NCBI GenBank assembly: GCA_020073265.1
Contig: JAIQFN010000004.1
Coordinates: forward strand, 62,001-126,000
Length of the DNA: 64,000 nt
From: Terriglobia bacterium
GTDB lineage: Bacteria; Acidobacteriota; Terriglobia; Bryobacterales; Bryobacteraceae
Direction: 5' to 3'
The position numbers were made by a program, and so were the translations under genes. The number at the start of each line of letters is the position of its first letter. The first letter of the stretch is position 1. The notes beneath the pieces were generated by a model. That model saw only the letters and a list, made by a program, of their open reading frames with translations. It was not told the origin of the DNA and did not search any database. Positions 9,100 to 17,905 of this stretch are shown piece by piece.

Positions 9100-11511
9100 A
9101 TGCTGCAAGATCTGCGCCTGGCCCTGCGCCGCCTCGCCAAATCTCCCGGCTTCACCATCGTCGCCGTGCTGACTCTGGCCCTGGCCATTGGCGCAAATAC
9201 CACCACCTTCAGCGCACTAAACCAGTTTCTCCTCCGCCCGATTCCGGTCGAACGCCCCAAAGACCTGGTCTTTCTGAACAACTCGCGCGGACCATCGCAA
9301 TCCTACCCCACTTACCTCGACCTTCGCGACCGCAACCGGACGCTCGCGGGCCTGATCGCCTACCGCATCGCGCCGGTCTCCTTGAGCCAGGGTGGCAAGA
9401 ACGCGCACATGTGGGGCGACGAGGCCACCGGCAACTACTTCGACGTGCTCGGCGTGCATGCCGTGCTCGGCCGCACCTTCACGCCGGAAGACGACCGCCG
9501 CGGGTCGCCGCATCCGGTCATCGTCTTGAGTTACTCCACCTGGCAGAGCCACTTCGGCGCCGACCAGAACATCGCCGGCAAAACCGCCAAGCTCAACGGC
9601 CTCGAGTACACCATCCTCGGCGTCACGCCCAAGGGTTTTTACGGAACTGAGATCCTGCTGGCGCCCGAATTTTGGGTTCCGCTGGCGATGGTGCCGCAAA
9701 TCGAGCCGGGCAACGACTGGCTGGACCGCCGCGGCACCCACAACATCTGGATCTTGGGACGCCTGAAGCCGGGCTTCAACGCCCGCCAGGCCGCCGAGGA
9801 CTTGAACGCCATCGCCGCCGATCTCGGCCGCCAGCACCGCGAAGACGAGGGCCTGCGCCTTCAGCTCTCTCCTCCCGGTCTGGTCGGCTCCACGCTGCGT
9901 GGCCCGGTCCTCGGATTCGCGTCCGTACTGGTGGCCGTGGCCGGACTGGTTCTGCTGATCGCCTGCGTCAACATCGCCGGCATGCTGCTCGCTCGCGCCA
10001 CCGTCCGCCGTAAAGAGATCTCCATCTGCCTGGCCATTGGCGCGCCGCGCGGAAAAATCGTGCGGCAACTGCTCGCCGAAAGCCTGCTGCTCTCCGTCGC
10101 CGGGGCCGCGGCCGGCGTGCTGCTCGCGATTTGGATCCTCGACCTGATCGGCGCCATCCGCTTCCCCATCGATGTCCCCGCCGCCACCTCGCTGCCTTTC
10201 GACTTCCGCGTGCTTCTGTTTACTCTCTCGGCCTGCGTTCTCACCACGCTTCTGTTCGGACTCGCGCCCGCCATCCATTCGGCGCGCGTCGACCTGCTTC
10301 CCGCTTTGAAAAATCAGCTGTCCGAACGATTCCGGCGCGTGCAAGTGCGCGATCTGCTGGTCGGCGCCCAGGTGATGCTCTCGGTGATCCTCCTGGTGGG
10401 AACCGTGCTGGTGGTCCGAAGTCTCCAGCGCGCCGTCACCATCGATGTCGGGTTCAATCCGCGCCACGCGGTCATGGTGATGTTCGACGTCGCCTTGAAC
10501 GGCTACAGCCAGGAGCGCGGCCGCGCCTTCGAGCGCCGTCTGATGGATCAGCTCACGGCACTTCCAGGCTTGGAGTCCGTCGCGATGAGCAGTTCTCTGC
10601 CATTGGGCCTCGGCGAGTCGAGCACCAACGTGTATGGCGAAGGCAAGCCTGTTCCAAAAGTTTCGGACGCGCCCAGCGCCTACTACTACAATGTGACGCC
10701 CGGCTATTTCCGCACCATGCAAACCCGCCTGATCGCCGGCCGCGACTTCGACCAGCACGATACCGCGGAGTCAACGCGCGTGGCCATCGTAAACGAAGCT
10801 TTCGCTCGCCGCTTGTTCCCCGGCGAGAACCCGCTCGGCAAACGCTTCCGCCAGGGTGTGACGGGATCTCCCTGGATCCAGATCGTCGGCATCGCGCAGG
10901 ACGGAAAATATCAATCGTTGAACGACACCGGCGAGCTGGCGCTCTTCTGGCCGCGCGCGCAGCGATACGATTCCACCATGACGGTGGTCGCCCGCTCCTC
11001 CCTGGCCGGCCAGGATGTGCTGAAGAGTATCGAGCGCAGCATCGGCGAACTCGACCCCACGCTGCCATTCTTCCAGGCCGACACGCTCGAGGACCACATG
11101 AGCCTTCCACTGTTGCCCGCGCGAATCGCGGCCTCCATGCTGGGCGCGTTCGGAGTCCTCGCGATGATGCTGGCCGCCACCGGTGTCTACGGAATGCTGG
11201 CCTACGCCATCTCCCGCCGCTCGCGCGAAATCGGGATTCGCGTCGCCATCGGCGCCACCAAGTCGAACGTGCTGTCGCTGATCCTGCGCCGCGCCATCGT
11301 GATCGTAGCCGCCGCCAGCGTGGTCGGCGCAGGCTTGGCGCTCGGACTCGGCCGTCTCTTCACTCCGATTCTCTACGGCGTCAGCCCGCGCGACCCCTTG
11401 ACTTACGCGCTGGCCCTGGCGTTGATGGCCGCCATCGCCCTCGCAGCCTGCCTGGTCCCCGCCCGCCGCGCCCTGCGCATCGACCCAGCCATCGCCCTGC
11501 GCGACGAGTGA
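9100..11511 (+). CDS. ADOP-family ABC permease (duplicated FtsX/MacB domains, no ATPase)
   Basis: This 803-aa inner membrane protein has two FtsX-MacB units in one chain, the pattern called ADOP (acidobacterial duplicated orphan permease). The N-terminus MLQDLRLALRRLAKSPGFT and first membrane segment are typical. A first periplasmic core (about 45-275) leads to a three-helix block near 280-400 with RRKEISICLAIGAPRGKIVRQ. A second core (about 440-660) ends in a second block with SREIGIRVAIGATKSNVLSLI and the usual tail RRALRIDPAIALRDE. No ATPase gene is next to it, so it would need one supplied from elsewhere. The substrate is unknown; MacB relatives export peptides, antibiotics or lipoproteins. 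Confidence 0.95.
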   Translation: MLQDLRLALRRLAKSPGFTIVAVLTLALAIGANTTTFSALNQFLLRPIPVERPKDLVFLNNSRGPSQSYPTYLDLRDRNRTLAGLIAYRIAPVSLSQGGKNAHMWGDEATGNYFDVLGVHAVLGRTFTPEDDRRGSPHPVIVLSYSTWQSHFGADQNIAGKTAKLNGLEYTILGVTPKGFYGTEILLAPEFWVPLAMVPQIEPGNDWLDRRGTHNIWILGRLKPGFNARQAAEDLNAIAADLGRQHREDEGLRLQLSPPGLVGSTLRGPVLGFASVLVAVAGLVLLIACVNIAGMLLARATVRRKEISICLAIGAPRGKIVRQLLAESLLLSVAGAAAGVLLAIWILDLIGAIRFPIDVPAATSLPFDFRVLLFTLSACVLTTLLFGLAPAIHSARVDLLPALKNQLSERFRRVQVRDLLVGAQVMLSVILLVGTVLVVRSLQRAVTIDVGFNPRHAVMVMFDVALNGYSQERGRAFERRLMDQLTALPGLESVAMSSSLPLGLGESSTNVYGEGKPVPKVSDAPSAYYYNVTPGYFRTMQTRLIAGRDFDQHDTAESTRVAIVNEAFARRLFPGENPLGKRFRQGVTGSPWIQIVGIAQDGKYQSLNDTGELALFWPRAQRYDSTMTVVARSSLAGQDVLKSIERSIGELDPTLPFFQADTLEDHMSLPLLPARIAASMLGAFGVLAMMLAATGVYGMLAYAISRRSREIGIRVAIGATKSNVLSLILRRAIVIVAAASVVGAGLALGLGRLFTPILYGVSPRDPLTYALALALMAAIALAACLVPARRALRIDPAIALRDE

Positions 11512-11513
11512 GC

Positions 11514-11552
11514 TAGTGGGGCAGGCTATCCAGCCTGCCGCGGCCTTTAGGC
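11514..11552. repeat. REP-like tandem-hairpin element, family 1, copy 1
   Basis: GGCAGGCT/AGCCTGCC (11520-11539, four-base loop) is followed by the short palindrome GCCTTTAGGC (11543-11552). Read on the minus strand it matches the element at 53977-54017: a ...TAAAG... palindrome, then a GCAGGC/GCCTGC hairpin, then CCCAC. It lies between convergent genes and reaches into the stop codon of the AraC/DinB gene. Confidence 0.6.
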
Positions 11553-12494
11553 GGCGCCTTCTTCCCTCCGTGCCGCGAGACTCCGCTCATATTCGATCGG
11601 ATCCCCAAACCCATCCACCTTCACTCCCAACTTCCAAAACACATCCAGCGCCAGCAGCCGCCGATGCGAGTTGAATGTAATCACGTGCGCGAACATGCCT
11701 CCAAACGTGAACGTCTCAGGCGGTTCGCACAACGCGTCGACGAAAGTGTCGCTCCAGGCCCCGCGTCGCCCCACGTCATTCAGAATCCGCTTGAACTCCG
11801 CATCCGCTCTCTCCAGACGCGCCAGCATCGCCGCCGGAGTGCGCTCGCTAGCCTTGCGATCCGGCAAGCAAGATATGTCGCGGCCTGTTAACGCCGCTGT
11901 CCACACCTCCTTGGTCTGAACCATGCGATCCAGGATTTCGCGCAGATTGCGGTCCGCGTTCTCCCACGGGAGAATCCTCGACATCCCGTTCAACGGCCGG
12001 TCCAGTTGTTCGTCCGTCAAATTCTTGGCATGCTCCAGCAACCGCGCGGTATGCCAGGAATCGCTGCCCGCGAAAAGATCGAATAGGTCCATGTCTTCCA
12101 AGTCTCCTTTCGAGCCGGAACCGGGCGCGCAGAAGTGAAACCCGTTCGCCGCGGTGAGATGGTAGTACGTCGCTCCCATCCGCCGGTACAGGCTGGGCGA
12201 GACGCGAAAGGCCTTGCCGAACGCGCGCGTGAACGCTTCGAGCGACCCGTATTGCGCGTCGAGAGCGATCTCAGTCACCGAAAGCCGCGTGCGTCCCAGT
12301 TGCCACGCCGCGCGCTCCAGCAGAAACCGCCGCCGCATTTCGGACGGCGTCTCCGCGATTAGCGCCTGGAACAGCCGGAAAAAACTGCTCCGGCTGCAGT
12401 ACGCCGACCGCGCCAGCTCGCTCGTCCCAACCTCCCGGTCGAGAGAATCCAGCACGATCGCCGAAAGCCGCTCTGCCTGATCTCTGGCGTCCAT
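11547..12494 (-). CDS. AraC-type HTH regulator fused to a DinB-like domain
   Basis: In this 315-aa protein residues 1-105 form an AraC-type double helix-turn-helix (TSELARSAYCSRSSFFRLFQ and later VTEIALDAQYGSLEAFTRAF). Residues 135-300 look like a DinB four-helix bundle (TARLLEHAKNLTDEQLDRPL, then MFAHVITFNSHRR with histidines that may bind metal). HTH-DinB fusions of this kind are known and are thought to be ligand- or stress-sensing regulators; their targets are unknown. The start ATG has AAGGAA just upstream. Confidence 0.85.
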   Translation of the reverse strand: MDARDQAERLSAIVLDSLDREVGTSELARSAYCSRSSFFRLFQALIAETPSEMRRRFLLERAAWQLGRTRLSVTEIALDAQYGSLEAFTRAFGKAFRVSPSLYRRMGATYYHLTAANGFHFCAPGSGSKGDLEDMDLFDLFAGSDSWHTARLLEHAKNLTDEQLDRPLNGMSRILPWENADRNLREILDRMVQTKEVWTAALTGRDISCLPDRKASERTPAAMLARLERADAEFKRILNDVGRRGAWSDTFVDALCEPPETFTFGGMFAHVITFNSHRRLLALDVFWKLGVKVDGFGDPIEYERSLAARREEGAA

Positions 12495-12595
12495 TTCCTT
12501 AGCTCACATGAAATGTACCAGCATACACCCGCCCGCGCCTGATCCAGCGTCCCATTTTTCCCGGATCGCGCTACGATGGGACTGGGAAATGCCTC

Positions 12596-12880
12596 ATGCC
12601 GGCCCGTTGGTCCCAGCGCGTCACCGAAACCAGTAACGCTCTCGATCTCGAAGAGGGCGTGTTCACCTGGAACGATCCCCGCCGCATCGCCGCGTCGCTC
12701 AAACACTCCTCGCAAACCAGCCAGCGCCGCAAAGGATCGCCGCTTCAGGCCGCCATGTCCATGCTGAACTTCTACATCAACCGCGCCGGCGCCAACCTTC
12801 CCGCCAAACAGCGCCGCGTCTTGACGCAAGCCAAGACCGAGCTTCGCAAGGCGTTCGGGCGATCCGATTCCGCGGAATGA
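12596..12880 (+). CDS. DUF3175 protein
   Basis: This is a 94-aa basic protein. It matches DUF3175 over its whole length: RWSQRVTETSNALDLEEGVF, DPRRIAASLKHS, and AMSMLNFYINRAGANLPA. The function is unknown. The stop overlaps the ATG of the next gene by four bases (ATGA), so the two are probably translated together. Confidence 0.85.
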   Translation: MPARWSQRVTETSNALDLEEGVFTWNDPRRIAASLKHSSQTSQRRKGSPLQAAMSMLNFYINRAGANLPAKQRRVLTQAKTELRKAFGRSDSAE

Positions 12881-14187
12881 TCGAGCGGCAGAAGCTGTTG
12901 CGAGGGTTTCGTCTGTCTGAGTGGGTGATTCGCCCGGATGACGGCTCCGTCACTTCGCCCACCGGTACCCATCGCCTGGAACCCCAGTTGATGGAGCTGC
13001 TCGTGTTCCTCTGCTCGCGCGCCGGCGAAGTGATTCCCAAACAGGAGGTCCTCGAAACCGTCTGGGGCGGCCGCTTCGTGAGCGACGAAACGGTGAAAGG
13101 ATGCTTCTACCAATTGCGCAAGACGCTCGGCGACGATCCGCGCGAGCCGCGTTTCATCGAGACCCTGCCCAAGCGCGGCTATCGGATTCTTGTCCAGCCG
13201 GAGCCGCTCTCCGGCACCCCCGTTAGCGAAGCACAGGAACTCTGCCTCAAGGGCCGCGCGGCTTTGTCGGAGCAGCCCTCCGAGGCTTCGCTCAAACAGG
13301 CGCGCCTGTATTTCGAGCGGGCCATCCAAGCTGAACCCGAAAACGCCGCAGCGTTGGCGGGACTGGCGCGAACCTACGTCCTCATGGTCAGCTTGGGGCT
13401 CGGACGCGCAGCCGAGTTCCTGCCGCGAGCCAAAGTAGCCGCCTCGCGCGCGCACGAACTCGATCCCCATCTCGCCGACGCGCACCTGGCTTTGGCCGTG
13501 GTCCGGTTCCTTCACGATCATGATTTCGCCTCCGCCGAGCGGGCCTTCCACCTGGCCGTTCAACAGCAGCCCAGCGACTCGCTGGCCCACACCTGGTACG
13601 CGCAGTTCCTGGCTTCCCAGAATCGGCACGCCGAAGCGATCGCCGAAGCCAGACAAGCCGTGGAAGCCGATCCTCTCTCATTGACAGCCCGCAGGGAGCT
13701 TCTCAACATATTGTTTGCCGCGCGCCGCTACGACGAGACCATCGCCGAGGCCCATCAGCTCCTGGACATCAATCCCAGTTTTCCGGACGTGCATCTGGGA
13801 ATGGTGTGGGTCCACGTTTTGCGGCATCAGGATCGGCAGGCGTTCGAAGCGTTCACCGCGGGACTCAAGGCCATGGGCGTCGCGGCTCCCCTGATCCAAC
13901 AGGCGCAGGAGGTGTTCGCCACCGGCGGCATGCCTGGAATTTTGCGCGCTTGGTTAGGATTGCTCGAACAGAACGCCGCCATGGGACAAAAGAATCAAGT
14001 CGACCTGATCATTCTGCACTCCCTGCTGGGCGACCGGGACCGGTGCTTTCAGCTTCTGGAGTTGGCCGCCCAGGAACAACATCCGTATCTGTTCTGGTTG
14101 CCGGTGCTGCCGGTCTTCGACAACCTGCGGTCCGATCCGCGCTACTCGCGGTTACTCGCTCAGCTCGGATTTCTTTCCGTAACCTAA
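12877..14187 (+). CDS. Winged-helix transcriptional regulator with TPR repeats
   Basis: In this 436-aa protein residues 1-105 form an OmpR/CadC-type winged helix (LEPQLMELLVFLCSRAGEV, then VSDETVKGCFYQLRKTLGDD and FIETLPKRGYRI). Residues 115-400 are helical TPR-like repeats (ARLYFERAIQAEPENAAALA; RHAEAIAEARQAVEADPLS). No receiver domain or membrane helix is seen, so it is a soluble CadC-like regulator. It starts inside the stop codon of the DUF3175 gene. The target genes are not evident. Confidence 0.88.
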   Translation: MIERQKLLRGFRLSEWVIRPDDGSVTSPTGTHRLEPQLMELLVFLCSRAGEVIPKQEVLETVWGGRFVSDETVKGCFYQLRKTLGDDPREPRFIETLPKRGYRILVQPEPLSGTPVSEAQELCLKGRAALSEQPSEASLKQARLYFERAIQAEPENAAALAGLARTYVLMVSLGLGRAAEFLPRAKVAASRAHELDPHLADAHLALAVVRFLHDHDFASAERAFHLAVQQQPSDSLAHTWYAQFLASQNRHAEAIAEARQAVEADPLSLTARRELLNILFAARRYDETIAEAHQLLDINPSFPDVHLGMVWVHVLRHQDRQAFEAFTAGLKAMGVAAPLIQQAQEVFATGGMPGILRAWLGLLEQNAAMGQKNQVDLIILHSLLGDRDRCFQLLELAAQEQHPYLFWLPVLPVFDNLRSDPRYSRLLAQLGFLSVT

Positions 14188-14259
14188 GCTTAGTCGCCCC
14201 AACTTTTTCCCAACCAACAAGTCACGCCGCGCCTGACCTGATTTCGCACGCTCCCACCC

Positions 14260-14265
14260 TATACT
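14260..14265 (+). promoter_or_regulatory. -10-like TATACT upstream of the CPBP gene
   Basis: TATACT lies 20 bases before the ATG at 14286, with GGAGG (14272-14276) between them. No convincing -35 was found. Confidence 0.35.
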
Positions 14266-14285
14266 GATCGCGGAGGTAATCAACC

Positions 14286-15170
14286 ATGCTCAACTTTCTC
14301 ACTCGCACATTAAGAACATTCAAAGCCGGACTGCTCGGCTTCGGCATCGCTTTACTCGCAGGCGGCGTCTGGGCCGGCTTGTACGTCGCCAATCTCAAAA
14401 CCACGCCGCGCATCCCCTGGGCCGTGATCCCCATGGCTTTCTACTTGTGGGGAATGTGGCGATACCTGGGCGGCAAGGGCTGGCCCCGGAGCACATCCCA
14501 AGCGCGCCGCACCTATCTGCGCGCCCGCCCCGTCACAGCCCGTACGTTCGGCTGGTCATTGCTCGCCGGCGCGTTGGGCGTCGCCGCGCTCGCCGGACTC
14601 TGGATCGTCCTGTTCCAACTGGTGAAGATGCCCGGCAACGTTCTTCCCGATCCGACCCAATACCCGCTGCTCACCATGGCATTTTTCGCCGTCATGGGAT
14701 CGCTGGTCTCACCGCTCGCCGAGGAAGCCGGCCTGCGCGGCTACTGCCAGGTCATGCTGGAACGCGAGTTCCGCGGGCCCATCGCGGTGCTCATCTCATC
14801 GGTCTTCTTTGCGTTCGGCCACGTGAACCACGGACTGCTGTGGCCCAAGCTGTTGGTCTACTTCCTGGCGGGCCTGATGTTCGGCTCCATCGCCTACCTC
14901 AGCAAGTCCATCCTGCCGGGGATTCCAGTGCACATGCTGGGCGACCTCACTTTCTTTACGATGGTCTGGCCCTACGACACCGCGCGGCGGCTGGTGTGGG
15001 AAACCGGCGCGGACACCTGGTTCTGGATTCACGTCGCGCAAGTGGTGATGCTCGGAGCGCTCGCGCTCCTGGCTTACCGGCGCCTGGCGAAGTCACTCGA
15101 TGCGCCCGTCGCGCATGCGTACGACGCGGTGTCCGTAGGCGGCGGCCTCGGGGTTGTGGGTAATCATTAA
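14286..15170 (+). CDS. CPBP family intramembrane metalloprotease
   Basis: This is a 294-aa membrane protein with about eight hydrophobic segments. The CPBP signature is clear: EEAGLRGY (Glu146, Glu147, Arg151), then FAFGHVNHG and a later GIPVHMLGD, supplying the expected Glu and His residues of the Abi/CAAX protease family. The substrate is unknown; relatives process prenylated or other membrane proteins. The last 26 residues are encoded antisense to the end of the convergent ABC ATPase gene (78-base overlap). They look unlike membrane protein, which suggests that an original stop was lost. Confidence 0.88.
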   Translation: MLNFLTRTLRTFKAGLLGFGIALLAGGVWAGLYVANLKTTPRIPWAVIPMAFYLWGMWRYLGGKGWPRSTSQARRTYLRARPVTARTFGWSLLAGALGVAALAGLWIVLFQLVKMPGNVLPDPTQYPLLTMAFFAVMGSLVSPLAEEAGLRGYCQVMLEREFRGPIAVLISSVFFAFGHVNHGLLWPKLLVYFLAGLMFGSIAYLSKSILPGIPVHMLGDLTFFTMVWPYDTARRLVWETGADTWFWIHVAQVVMLGALALLAYRRLAKSLDAPVAHAYDAVSVGGGLGVVGNH

Positions 15171-15767
15171 GATGGTCTGGCCCAGACGGTCGTTGAGCCC
15201 CCGCAGGATGCCGAGCACCGCGTTGGAGTTCTCGGTGTCCAGGTTCCCGGTGGGTTCGTCCGCCAGCAGGATGGCCGGATGGTTCACGATGGCTCGCGCG
15301 ATGGCGACACGCTGTTGCTCACCTCCCGACAGCGCGCGCGGCTTGTGGTCCAGCCGGCCAGCGATCCCCAGCAGCTTCAGCACTTCTTCGAACTGCGGAT
15401 CCAGCGGGCCGTTCTTGTGCGCGATGTGGCGCGCGATCTCGATGTTATCGCGCGCGGTCAGCGTCGGCAGCAGGTTGTACTTCTGGAAGACAAACCCGAC
15501 GCTGGTCTTGCGCAGTTCGGTGCGCTGCGCGTCGGTCAGCCCCAGCAGGTCAAGGCCGGCGATGTGTACGCTGCCGGAGGTGGGCGGCGTCAGTCCGCCG
15601 ATGATGTGGAACAGGGTCGACTTGCCGGAGCCGGACGGGCCGATGATAGACAGGAACTCGCCGCGCGCCACGTCCAGGTCCACACCGCGCAGCGCCTGCA
15701 CTTCCACCTCGCCGACGCGATACACCTTGCGGAGATCGCGGATGGAGATGATCGGCGCGTCACTCAT
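15093..15767 (-). CDS. MacB/LolD-type ABC transporter ATP-binding protein
   Basis: This 224-aa cytoplasmic ATPase has all motifs: Walker A GPSGSGKST (about 43-51), Q-loop VFQKYN, signature LSGGEQQRVAIARA, Walker B ILLADEP and switch histidine ITHN. It belongs to the MacB/LolD/FtsE class. Its start overlaps the end of the permease gene by eight bases, so the two form one transporter. It is the last gene of the cobalamin riboswitch operon. Confidence 0.93.
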   Translation of the reverse strand: MSDAPIISIRDLRKVYRVGEVEVQALRGVDLDVARGEFLSIIGPSGSGKSTLFHIIGGLTPPTSGSVHIAGLDLLGLTDAQRTELRKTSVGFVFQKYNLLPTLTARDNIEIARHIAHKNGPLDPQFEEVLKLLGIAGRLDHKPRALSGGEQQRVAIARAIVNHPAILLADEPTGNLDTENSNAVLGILRGLNDRLGQTILMITHNPEAAAYGHRVVRMRDGRIE

Positions 15768-16854
15768 AGGCCAGCGCTTCGATGGCGTCCTGGCGCGCAG
15801 CCTTGAGGCCTGGATACACCGCTCCGAGCAACGCGCCCACCAGAGCGATCGCAGCCGAGATGAGCCACCACAAGTAGACGATGTCCTGGACCAGCGTGCC
15901 GGGAATCAGGTTAGCGATCAACGCGCGCGTCCCATACGCTAGCGCGATGCCGAGAATGGAGCCGGCCACCGCCAGCAGCGTGGTCTCGCGAAGCAGAATG
16001 TTCAGGATGAAACCCGGCGACGCCCCCAGCGCCTTCAGCACGCCGATCTCGCGCGTCCGCTCCAGCACGGCGGTGTACATGGAGAGGAACACTACCAGGA
16101 ATCCCACCAGCACGCCCAGGCCGATGACCACGTAGATGAACTCGGTCAGCATCGGAATGTTGCCGGGCGAGAACAAGGTCACGTAGTCTTGCATCGAAAA
16201 GATCTTGTATTCCTTGAGCCGCTCGGACAACGCGGCGATGGCCGGGTTGATGTTGGCGGGCTGGTCGATCTTGACGTAGACCAGCGTGACCTTCCCGGTG
16301 TTGGCGGTGAGGTCCTGCAAAGTGTCGAGCGGCACCACCATGCGCGCGAGCATGCCCGGTATGTAGATGCCGGAGACGCGCCACGGCCGGTTCATCTCCT
16401 GGATCGTGTCGCCGACGTGGAGCTTATGCTGGGCCGCGTACAACTCGTCGACCATGACGTCGTCGGGGTGCTGGAACGGGCCTCCGTGGACGAAGCGGAA
16501 TCCGCCACTCATCTTGTTGAACGACGCCAGATCGATGCCGGTTATGCTCTTGAAAAGATCGGTTCCATAGATGAGCACCCCGGAGGCTACCGTCACGTGC
16601 GGCTGCTTCTCGATGACCACCGGGATGATTCTGGCGAGCATCTGTCCGCCGGAGATGATGATGGCGCCGCTGGGCGGGCGAACCAGGATATCGGCGCCGA
16701 CGCCCTCGGCCCGGCGAGCCTGATCGTTGAGCATGCCTTTGCTCAGCCCCACCAGCGTTAGCACCATGGTCACCTGAATGCCGATGGCCAGGATGCTCAG
16801 CAGCGTGCGGACCGGCCGATGCTTCAGGTTTTCCAGGACCAGCTTGTTGATCAA
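15760..16854 (-). CDS. MacB/FtsX-type ABC transporter permease
   Basis: This is a 364-aa inner membrane protein. One N-terminal helix (residues 15-37) is followed by a periplasmic domain of about 200 residues, then three C-terminal helices (near 235-260, 290-310 and 330-350). ERTREIGVLKALGAS is the FtsX-type cytoplasmic loop. Translation must start at TTG 16854, one base after the stop of the methyltransferase gene, which suggests translational coupling. With the ATPase it forms a half-size MacB-type transporter, a class that usually moves substrates out of or away from the inner membrane. Confidence 0.9.
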   Translation of the reverse strand: MINKLVLENLKHRPVRTLLSILAIGIQVTMVLTLVGLSKGMLNDQARRAEGVGADILVRPPSGAIIISGGQMLARIIPVVIEKQPHVTVASGVLIYGTDLFKSITGIDLASFNKMSGGFRFVHGGPFQHPDDVMVDELYAAQHKLHVGDTIQEMNRPWRVSGIYIPGMLARMVVPLDTLQDLTANTGKVTLVYVKIDQPANINPAIAALSERLKEYKIFSMQDYVTLFSPGNIPMLTEFIYVVIGLGVLVGFLVVFLSMYTAVLERTREIGVLKALGASPGFILNILLRETTLLAVAGSILGIALAYGTRALIANLIPGTLVQDIVYLWWLISAAIALVGALLGAVYPGLKAARQDAIEALAYE

Positions 16855-16855
16855 T

Positions 16856-17905
16856 CTATTTGTAGGATACGACTACGCGCTGAGGCAGCGGACTCAACTG
16901 GCGCATTTCGTTGCGCGCGAATCCGGCATTGCGAAGCATGCGATCGAGTTCGGAGAAGGTGTAGGCGTCCCCACCCGATGTGCCGCCCAGCATCATCATG
17001 CTAAACGTCGCGTGCATCGGCGGCGAAACCCGGTCTTCGTTGGGAATGAATTCGAGCGTCACAGCCCGGCCTCCCGGTGCGAGTGCGGCATAAACTTTCT
17101 TGAGCAACGACTCGTTGGTGGGGACGTCGAAGTGATGCAGGAAGTTGGTCACTAGAACGATGTCGTAGCCCGTTCCGAAATCCGCTTCGAACGCACTGCC
17201 AGCGATGGTGGAATGGCGGGACGACACGCCGGCCTTCTCGGCATTCTCGCGCGCTACTGCGAGTACCGCCTCCCAGTCCAGCGCGACGATCCGGGCGTTG
17301 GGGTTCTGGCGGGCGAGGGCGATGCCAAACAGTCCGTGTCCGGCCGCGATGTCGAGGACCTTCCAGTTGGCGCCCGAGCGCGCGTCGAGCAGTTCTGCGA
17401 TGGCCTGTGCCGGCATGTTCATCATGGGCGCCATGGAACGGGCGAACTCGACCCACATCGGGTTGTTCGGTTCCACAGTTCCTTCACCTTCCAGAAGCGT
17501 GCCGCCTTTACGCACAATCGCGGCTATATCCTTGAAGCCGTCCGCCAGAGCCGGGGTTCCGAGGAAGGCGGCAACCGAGCCCATGTAAGCGGGGGACTGG
17601 CGATTCAGAAATACGGCCGAATCCTGCGTCAGGCCATAGTGGCCGTCCTGCTTGGTGAGGAATCCGATTACTGTCAGAAAATCGCACAACACGCGGGTGC
17701 CTTTTTCGGACGCCTGGATGCGTGCCGAAATGGACTTGGTGGTGGTGTTTCCTTCCGCGATGGCGGTGAACAGGTCCAGCTCGATCGCGCCTCGCAGCGC
17801 GGCGGTGCGCTGGTACGCGTTCAGTGTGTCGAAGATGATTTCCGGCGACGGGGCCGGCTGGTGTTGCGGTGATGCAGACATAACGTATCCATGATAGCGG
17901 CTCAC
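16856..17905 (-). CDS. SAM-dependent methyltransferase in the B12-riboswitch operon
   Basis: In this 349-aa protein the N-terminal ~100 residues form a winged-helix dimerisation domain (TAALRGAIELDLFTAIAEG). A class I methyltransferase fold follows, with the SAM loop VLDIAAGHG (about 183-191), acidic residue in IVALDWE and NFLHHFD before strand 4. This is the layout of small-molecule O-methyltransferases (acetylserotonin/TcmN type). The first ATG at 17905 overlaps the stop of the receptor gene (ATGA); a second ATG at 17881 is possible. The methylated substrate is unknown. Its place in the operon suggests a corrinoid- or tetrapyrrole-related job, but that is inference. Confidence 0.85.
   Translation of the reverse strand: MSRYHGYVMSASPQHQPAPSPEIIFDTLNAYQRTAALRGAIELDLFTAIAEGNTTTKSISARIQASEKGTRVLCDFLTVIGFLTKQDGHYGLTQDSAVFLNRQSPAYMGSVAAFLGTPALADGFKDIAAIVRKGGTLLEGEGTVEPNNPMWVEFARSMAPMMNMPAQAIAELLDARSGANWKVLDIAAGHGLFGIALARQNPNARIVALDWEAVLAVARENAEKAGVSSRHSTIAGSAFEADFGTGYDIVLVTNFLHHFDVPTNESLLKKVYAALAPGGRAVTLEFIPNEDRVSPPMHATFSMMMLGGTSGGDAYTFSELDRMLRNAGFARNEMRQLSPLPQRVVVSYK

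Noticed and set aside
9217-10758. 513-aa open frame on the minus strand
   Set aside because: Shadow of the ADOP permease gene in GC-rich DNA; no domain and no ribosome binding site.
10131-11516. 461-aa plus-strand open frame
   Set aside because: Arg/Pro-rich alternate frame of the ADOP permease.
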